Part shown: piece by piece, positions 7,529-11,780 of the stretch
How positions within the stretch are numbered: the first letter of the stretch is position 1
How the letters are laid out: each line of letters begins with the position of its first letter
Origin: Bacteroidota bacterium
GTDB lineage: Bacteria > Bacteroidota > Bacteroidia > Chitinophagales > Chitinophagaceae
Length of the DNA stretch: 11,780 nucleotides
Direction of reading: 5' to 3'
Assembly: GCA_023426425.1 (NCBI GenBank)
Contig: JAFAAT010000024.1
Coordinates: forward strand, 1-11,780
Notes under the pieces: generated by a model
Database searches by the model: none
What the model saw: only the letters and a program-made list of their open reading frames with translations
What the model was told of the DNA's origin: nothing
Position numbers and translations under genes: made by a program

Positions 7529-9349
7529 CTATTCGATAACAACTTTCTTAGTGCTAAGTAGCAGGTTGTCTGCAGTAATTTGCAGGAAATACATACCCGC
7601 CGGCTGGTTGCTCAGGTCAAAATCCAGCTTGCTTATACCCTGACCTAGTTTGCCAAAATCCTGGCTGGCAATCTGTTTTCCAAGGATATCTGTAACAACT
7701 GCTCTCACCGTACGGGGAAGTTCCAAACCTACTGGAATAAAGAACTGGCCATTGCTGGGGTTTGGTGCGGGATTCAAAGCAAAGTTTTGATCCGGATCCA
7801 ATGTGTTTACACTCGTAGGGAAATTGAACTTGAAAGTATAAAATCCTTCAGGAGCTACCATTGGTCTGTTCATGGTCTTACCATTGTTGCTGGTTGCACT
7901 GAGATAGTATTCCACCTCATCATAGTGGATGAAATTGCTGGCCAGCTGACCGACCCAGTATCCCGCGCTATCCGTCAGACTCACTGTATTCCAGTTTGTT
8001 TGCCCCTTCAAACGCCAGTTACATTCTGCTTTTGAAATGCCACTTTTGTTGGTGATTCTGGCAACAATATAATAGCTGTTCTGTAAGGGTTGAAAATCTG
8101 TATACGCCGGATGCCAGAACCTGATTGGATTCTCTGCAGGAATCTGCATCGTCACACAGTGAATTGCACCACCAAGAATCGTAAGATTGCGGGCATCAAT
8201 AGGTACGATGTTATACCCTGGTATAATCTTCTTTAATAGCGCAATAGCAGCTGAGTCTCCTGCTTTATTGCCGCTGTTGTCATCCGAAAATGCAGGCATC
8301 AGATAGGTTTTATTCACAAGCAGCCCATTGACAAATGTCCTTGCATCACTGTTTATTTGTCCACACAGGCTCGGATGAGTGCCGGCATCATTGGTTGGCA
8401 TCGGCATCTTGAATATCCTGTACGGACGATCATAGATTGACTTCTTACCTGACAGGGTATTTATTACATTGTTGATGATGTTCTTGTCACCAGCGGTCAC
8501 GGTGCTTGGATATTCCATGATGGCGAAAGTCTCATCATCCATCATCTTCATGTACATGTCTATGTGACCAGTACCCCCATCGCATTGAAGTCTTGGAGTG
8601 ACGGTTACAGTATCTGCAGCCCAGTAGTATTTTACACTGTCCTTTATCTGCTGTGCAGTCCAGCCGGGATATAGAGGTGGAGAATAGGTATTGACTGTAG
8701 AAATAACAGAACTGTGGAAGAACCTTTTATGACCATCAGTCATGAAATTTCCGCCTTCAGCATGCAGGTTAGTCTTTACGTTCTTGTAGTTGAACTCGTC
8801 TCCGAGAAATTCTGCATAGGCATCATCATTGTCTCGGCCGGGGTAGTAATGAATGTCAAGGAAACCCACGCTATCTTCACCCGAATAATAGAATCCCAGA
8901 GGTCCGAAATCTCTTGTCCACCATGCATCGCCGAGCAGCGCAGAGAATCTGTAATTGGTCAATGGGGTTCCTTTACTTGCCATGAAATTTTTGATAGCAG
9001 TAGAGTCTGAGTAATTGTCTACTCTGATGATCAGTTTTGCTTCCTGCTGGATGGCATCTGACATTTGCGCCCAAAGGTCGGCATAGGTTGAAGTAACATC
9101 AATATCCCATCCGTCGTATGGCCATGAAACCAGTACCGCCTGGGTTTCTTCAAATTCTCCGGGGAACCGCGCATCGGCGGGCATAATGCCCGTGGAGGTT
9201 GTGCCTTTCTTTGAGAATGTCACACCGTTCTTGGGGTGTGCCTGTCTATAGTCAATTTCAGCCTGTGTAGGCATCTTATGCCAGCGCTGTGCATCGGCGG
9301 CAAATGTGATCCCTAAACCAAGGGAAAGGAATGATAAAAGTCTTCGCAT
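7529..9349 (-). CDS. secreted agmatine/peptidylarginine deiminase-family protein with Ig-like domain and T9SS type A sorting domain (PPAD-like)
   Basis: This 606-residue enzyme of the PAD_porph (agmatine deiminase-like) pentein family is predicted to hydrolyse a guanidino group to citrulline or a carbamoyl product plus ammonia, outside the cell. The signal peptide covers residues 1-20 (MRRLLSFLSLGLGITFAADA). The catalytic domain is about 55-415. Likely active-site residues are Asp147 in WWTRDFGP, His262 and Asp264 in GGTGHIDMY, Asn341 in FVNGLLVN and nucleophile Cys398 in GGAIHC. This is the same order as Asp130/His236/Asp238/Asn297/Cys351 of P. gingivalis PPAD, with similar Asn-to-Cys and His-to-Asp spacing. 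An Ig-like domain covers about 419-515, and a type A sorting domain about 526-606 (NPAPNPSNG, then LGKQI, PAGMYF and terminal KKVVIE). This layout is that of PPAD. The substrate cannot be read from sequence: agmatine, free arginine or peptidyl-arginine are all possible. The ATG at 9349 starts directly at the signal peptide. A candidate promoter lies upstream and a strong terminator downstream, so it looks monocistronic. Confidence 0.92.
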   Translation of the reverse strand: MRRLLSFLSLGLGITFAADAQRWHKMPTQAEIDYRQAHPKNGVTFSKKGTTSTGIMPADARFPGEFEETQAVLVSWPYDGWDIDVTSTYADLWAQMSDAIQQEAKLIIRVDNYSDSTAIKNFMASKGTPLTNYRFSALLGDAWWTRDFGPLGFYYSGEDSVGFLDIHYYPGRDNDDAYAEFLGDEFNYKNVKTNLHAEGGNFMTDGHKRFFHSSVISTVNTYSPPLYPGWTAQQIKDSVKYYWAADTVTVTPRLQCDGGTGHIDMYMKMMDDETFAIMEYPSTVTAGDKNIINNVINTLSGKKSIYDRPYRIFKMPMPTNDAGTHPSLCGQINSDARTFVNGLLVNKTYLMPAFSDDNSGNKAGDSAAIALLKKIIPGYNIVPIDARNLTILGGAIHCVTMQIPAENPIRFWHPAYTDFQPLQNSYYIVARITNKSGISKAECNWRLKGQTNWNTVSLTDSAGYWVGQLASNFIHYDEVEYYLSATSNNGKTMNRPMVAPEGFYTFKFNFPTSVNTLDPDQNFALNPAPNPSNGQFFIPVGLELPRTVRAVVTDILGKQIASQDFGKLGQGISKLDFDLSNQPAGMYFLQITADNLLLSTKKVVIE

Positions 9350-9389
9350 AGAATTGATATGTGTAACGAATAGATTGTGCTGGAAAATA

Positions 9390-9419
9390 TAAATTTAAGG
9401 ATTTTGCCGATAGAACAAA
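9390..9419 (-). promoter_or_regulatory. candidate Bacteroidota-type promoter for the deiminase-like gene
   Basis: On the minus strand a TTTG (9416-9419) is followed after 18 bases by TAAATTTA (9390-9397), a one-mismatch fit to TAnnTTTG. It predicts a leader of about 35 bases before the ATG at 9349. This is a match by eye in an A/T-rich stretch. Confidence 0.38.
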
Positions 9420-9473
9420 TTTTTCCTGTGTTTACCCCCTTTTCTTCCCCTGTCCGGCTAAGCCTTTGTCAAA

Positions 9474-9485
9474 ACTACGCGTAGT
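9474..9485. promoter_or_regulatory. 12-bp perfect palindrome in the divergent intergenic region, possible operator
   Basis: ACTACGCGTAGT reads identically on both strands and lies 53 bases before the ATG at 9539 and 77 bases upstream of TAAATTTA at 9390-9397. It has no spacer loop and no T tract, so it is not a terminator. The position suits a dimeric regulator controlling one or both divergent genes. No regulator gene is seen in the window. Confidence 0.35.
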
Positions 9486-9538
9486 GAACACATTCTTACA
9501 GGATAAAGAATTATTTTCGGCGCTCATTTGAACACGCA

Positions 9539-10453
9539 ATGCAACCCAAAGTATACAAAACCTCAACGTTCTCGTTCAACATCTCTGATATCCCCGGCCG
9601 CGAGGAGCCACAGAATGTGCTCATGAGCTCCCCCGAGTATTTCGACATCATAGACGAAAAAAATGTCCACATGCAGGGGCATATCGGCAATACCAACAAG
9701 GAAATGGTCCAGCAACAGTGGCAGGCCCTTCGTCAGGCATACCTGGAACTACAGAAGAAAGGGGTGCTCAATGAGGTTAGTGTCGTGCCCGGCGCCGAAA
9801 GCTGTGAGGATATGGTCTTCTGTGCCAATCAAAGCTTCCCCTGGGTGCTGGAGGATGGTTCCAAAGTGGTGGTCATGAGCCGGATGCGTCATGCCTCCCG
9901 CCAGCGTGAGGTGCCTTACTTTGAGTCTTTCTATAAAGACAAAGGCTTTAAACCACTTCACTTCAATGCAGAAGTCAACTTCGAAGGCATGGGTGATGTG
10001 ATCCCTCACCCCGGCAAAAAACTGCTTTATGGTGGTTACGGACATCGTACATCTGCAGAGGCTTATGAAGAACTCGCGCAAATGCTGCAAGTACCGGTCA
10101 TCGCTTTAGAACTCGTCAGTCCTAAGTTTTATCACCTTGATACCTGCTTCGTGCCGCTTTCCGTCAACAGTGTCATGTTGTGCAGAGAGGCTTTCTCTGA
10201 AGAAGGTTTTGCCATGATTGACAAGCTCTTTGAAAAAGTCTATCTCATCCCTGAAGAAGAAGCTGAAAGATATTTTTCACTCAATGTACATGCCTTCGAA
10301 AGCAATGGCGTGCGCACAGCCATCCTGCACCCCGGCAGCACAGTGACTAAAGAGGTGCTGCAGAAAGAAGGTTTCAATGTCATAGAAATCGATACTTCTG
10401 AATTTATGAAATCAGGTGGTAGTGTCTTCTGCATGAAGATGATGTACCCCTAG
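9539..10453 (+). CDS. DDAH/amidinotransferase-family guanidino-modifying hydrolase
   Basis: This 304-residue cytoplasmic protein belongs to the pentein fold group that includes dimethylarginine dimethylaminohydrolase, arginine deiminase and amidinotransferases. It has no signal peptide. Motifs in order: GAESCEDMVFCANQ (85-98, with acidic Glu90/Asp91 and Asn97), FEGMGD (148-153; Glu149 a likely catalytic acid), LYGGYGHRT (163-171), YHLDTCFVPL (198-207; His199 likely catalytic, Asp201 conserved), HPGS (264-267) and SGGSVFC near the end (292-298), where Cys298 is the likely nucleophile. These enzymes form a covalent intermediate through that Cys and release citrulline and an amine, or transfer the amidino group. 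Which substrate applies here (methylarginine, arginine or another guanidine) is not determined. The length is normal for bacterial members. No Shine-Dalgarno is visible before the ATG at 9539, and the next in-frame ATG (Met29) would lose a conserved strand. It is divergent from the secreted deiminase-like gene and overlaps the MFS gene tail-to-tail by 4 bp. Confidence 0.88.
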   Translation: MQPKVYKTSTFSFNISDIPGREEPQNVLMSSPEYFDIIDEKNVHMQGHIGNTNKEMVQQQWQALRQAYLELQKKGVLNEVSVVPGAESCEDMVFCANQSFPWVLEDGSKVVVMSRMRHASRQREVPYFESFYKDKGFKPLHFNAEVNFEGMGDVIPHPGKKLLYGGYGHRTSAEAYEELAQMLQVPVIALELVSPKFYHLDTCFVPLSVNSVMLCREAFSEEGFAMIDKLFEKVYLIPEEEAERYFSLNVHAFESNGVRTAILHPGSTVTKEVLQKEGFNVIEIDTSEFMKSGGSVFCMKMMYP

Positions 10454-11697
10454 GCAGCCTTGTTTGGCTTAGGCTCATACTCCGGCAGAATCCTGTTGTT
10501 CTGCTGGAGTTTTGTATTTAGCAGGGTTGCCAGAATGATACTGCAAAGAATAATACCAATGCTCAAATAGCCCGTTACTTCATAGTGTAGCACTTTGTTA
10601 TCGGCAGTGGTAGTAACAACCAGGCCGGCGATCACAGAAGCCAATCCTACAAATACTTGCTGCACCGAAGAATTGAAGCTCATAAAGCTTCCTCTGCGCT
10701 CAGGCGGCACCACATTGCTGATCATAGCCTGCGCAGGTATGCTCCTGCCTGAGGAAACAATAAACCAGAAGCCGGTGATAAAAAGAACCTGGTAGAATGG
10801 TATGTCGGGAAGGTTGGTAATTAAAGCTATGGGTACAACCGCTACAAGGACAAGGATTACAAACAGACGGTGCTTGCCGATTTTATCCGCGAGGCGGCCA
10901 ATCAACGGTGAACTGAAAAGTGTAAGCGCACCCCCCACCATGTAGATCATGGGCGTCTGCTCTTTGCTAAAGCCCATGTTGAACTCCATAAAGGGATTCA
11001 GAAAGGGAATGATCATGAAATGCCCCATCATCAATGTGGCTGAAAGGCCCAGCGCCAGCAACTGATTCCTGTCTGTGAAGATCCCCTGAACAAGTTGCAG
11101 TGGATTCAGTCGTTTCTCAGCTGCATGCTCCAGGTGGGCATCCATCTTTGGGAGGTATCGAATAATGAGAGGTACCAGTATTGTGCCCAAACCTGCCACG
11201 AAGAAAAATGGCCCATGCCAGTTGAAACGGTTGGCTACATACAAGCCAAAAGGCACTCCGAATACGGAGGCAACTGAGAAAGCTGCCATTATCCAGCCCA
11301 TGGCCATTCCCCTGCGTTCATAAGGTATCAGGTCTGCTACAATCGAAAGTACCTGTGCGGCAATCAAGCCGCCAAAGAGGCCAGCTAAAATCCTGGAGCC
11401 AAGCAATAGTACATAGGATGGTGCAAGGGCGCAGAGAAAGGTGCCAATAAGGAAACCCGAATATCCAAAAACTAAAACCTTCTTTCGGTCAAACCTGTCT
11501 ACTAAAAACGCTGCCAGAAACCCAGAGGTACCGGCACTGAATGTGTAGGCAGCCACCAGCATCGAGAACTGCTGTGAGTTGATCTTGAAATAAGGCATAA
11601 GGTAATTGCCCAGCGGCATCATGATCATAAAGTCCATGATGTGGGTGAAGTTCAGTGCCGCCAGCAGTAGCAGTATTATCCGTTCTTTCGCGCTCAT
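10450..11697 (-). CDS. MFS transporter, 12-TM DHA1-like
   Basis: This 415-residue inner-membrane secondary transporter has about twelve hydrophobic segments in two halves. Family motifs: an acidic residue in TM1 (Asp22 in HIMDFMIMMPLG, motif D-like), motif A in the first cytoplasmic loop (LVDRFDRKK, 65-73), motif B SRILAGLFGG (101-110), a GVPFG stretch in TM5 resembling motif C, a central cytoplasmic loop (about residues 180-205), and a degenerate second motif A (GRLADKIGKHR) after TM7. These features fit drug/sugar/amino-acid proton antiporters of the DHA1 type, so efflux is somewhat more likely than uptake, but the substrate is unknown. The ATG at 11697 follows AGGA with a 4-base gap, the clearest Shine-Dalgarno in the window. 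A longer frame is not needed. The gene is convergent with the DDAH-like gene. Its TAG stop uses the same CTAG as that gene's TAG. No terminator is visible beyond the overlap. The upstream 11698-11780 shows no clear promoter pair. Confidence 0.93.
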   Translation of the reverse strand: MSAKERIILLLLAALNFTHIMDFMIMMPLGNYLMPYFKINSQQFSMLVAAYTFSAGTSGFLAAFLVDRFDRKKVLVFGYSGFLIGTFLCALAPSYVLLLGSRILAGLFGGLIAAQVLSIVADLIPYERRGMAMGWIMAAFSVASVFGVPFGLYVANRFNWHGPFFFVAGLGTILVPLIIRYLPKMDAHLEHAAEKRLNPLQLVQGIFTDRNQLLALGLSATLMMGHFMIIPFLNPFMEFNMGFSKEQTPMIYMVGGALTLFSSPLIGRLADKIGKHRLFVILVLVAVVPIALITNLPDIPFYQVLFITGFWFIVSSGRSIPAQAMISNVVPPERRGSFMSFNSSVQQVFVGLASVIAGLVVTTTADNKVLHYEVTGYLSIGIILCSIILATLLNTKLQQNNRILPEYEPKPNKAA

Positions 11698-11780
11698 TCT
11701 TTCCTGATGGGCGGCAAATTTCAGCTATTTTCAAACAGGAGAAGCTAATAGGTTCTTTTTTTTAATTGATGTGCCTATAG

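Noticed and set aside
1..11780. Mobile elements, CRISPR arrays, tRNA or rRNA genes
   Set aside because: No transposase or integrase motifs, regularly spaced repeats, or tRNA-like T-loop and cloverleaf patterns were found on reading both strands by eye.

Overview
The window looks like a chromosomal segment of a member of the Bacteroidota, plausibly a Chitinophagaceae-like environmental species. The evidence is two predicted type IX secretion system (T9SS) cargo proteins with different C-terminal sorting domains (type B and type A), starts that mostly lack Shine-Dalgarno sequences, candidate promoters of the Bacteroidota TTG / TAnnTTTG type, and protein families common in that phylum. The genus is inference only. 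There are seven intact, recognisable protein genes and no RNA genes, insertion sequences or CRISPR arrays that I could see.

Layout. Positions 1-762 hold no convincing gene. A large T9SS type B surface protein (763-3996, +) follows and ends in a strong intrinsic terminator. Next come a small OmpA-like lipoprotein with a glycine-zipper segment (4193-4873, +), also closed by a terminator, and a lone PAS-domain protein (5040-5441, +). The PAS gene converges, with only 4 bp between stop codons, on a DEAD-box RNA helicase (5446-6660, -) that has a TTG start. Upstream of the helicase on the same strand is a small predicted outer-membrane beta-barrel protein (6752-7417, -). A 13-bp-stem terminator separates it from a secreted agmatine/peptidylarginine deiminase-like enzyme (7529-9349, -).

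The deiminase-like gene is divergent from a cytoplasmic DDAH/amidinotransferase-like enzyme (9539-10453, +). Their shared 189-bp intergenic region contains a perfect 12-bp palindrome and a candidate promoter. The second enzyme overlaps tail-to-tail with an MFS transporter (10450-11697, -): both stops sit in one CTAG.

How the genes may work together. The most interesting block is 7529-11697. It pairs an exported pentein-fold enzyme, with catalytic residues arranged as in Porphyromonas gingivalis PPAD, with a cytoplasmic pentein-fold enzyme carrying an apparent Glu/His/Cys set, next to a transporter. This could be a guanidino-group (arginine, methylarginine, citrulline, agmatine) processing module, but the link rests on gene neighbourhood and fold family only. 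The remaining genes look like ordinary cell-envelope and RNA-metabolism genes.
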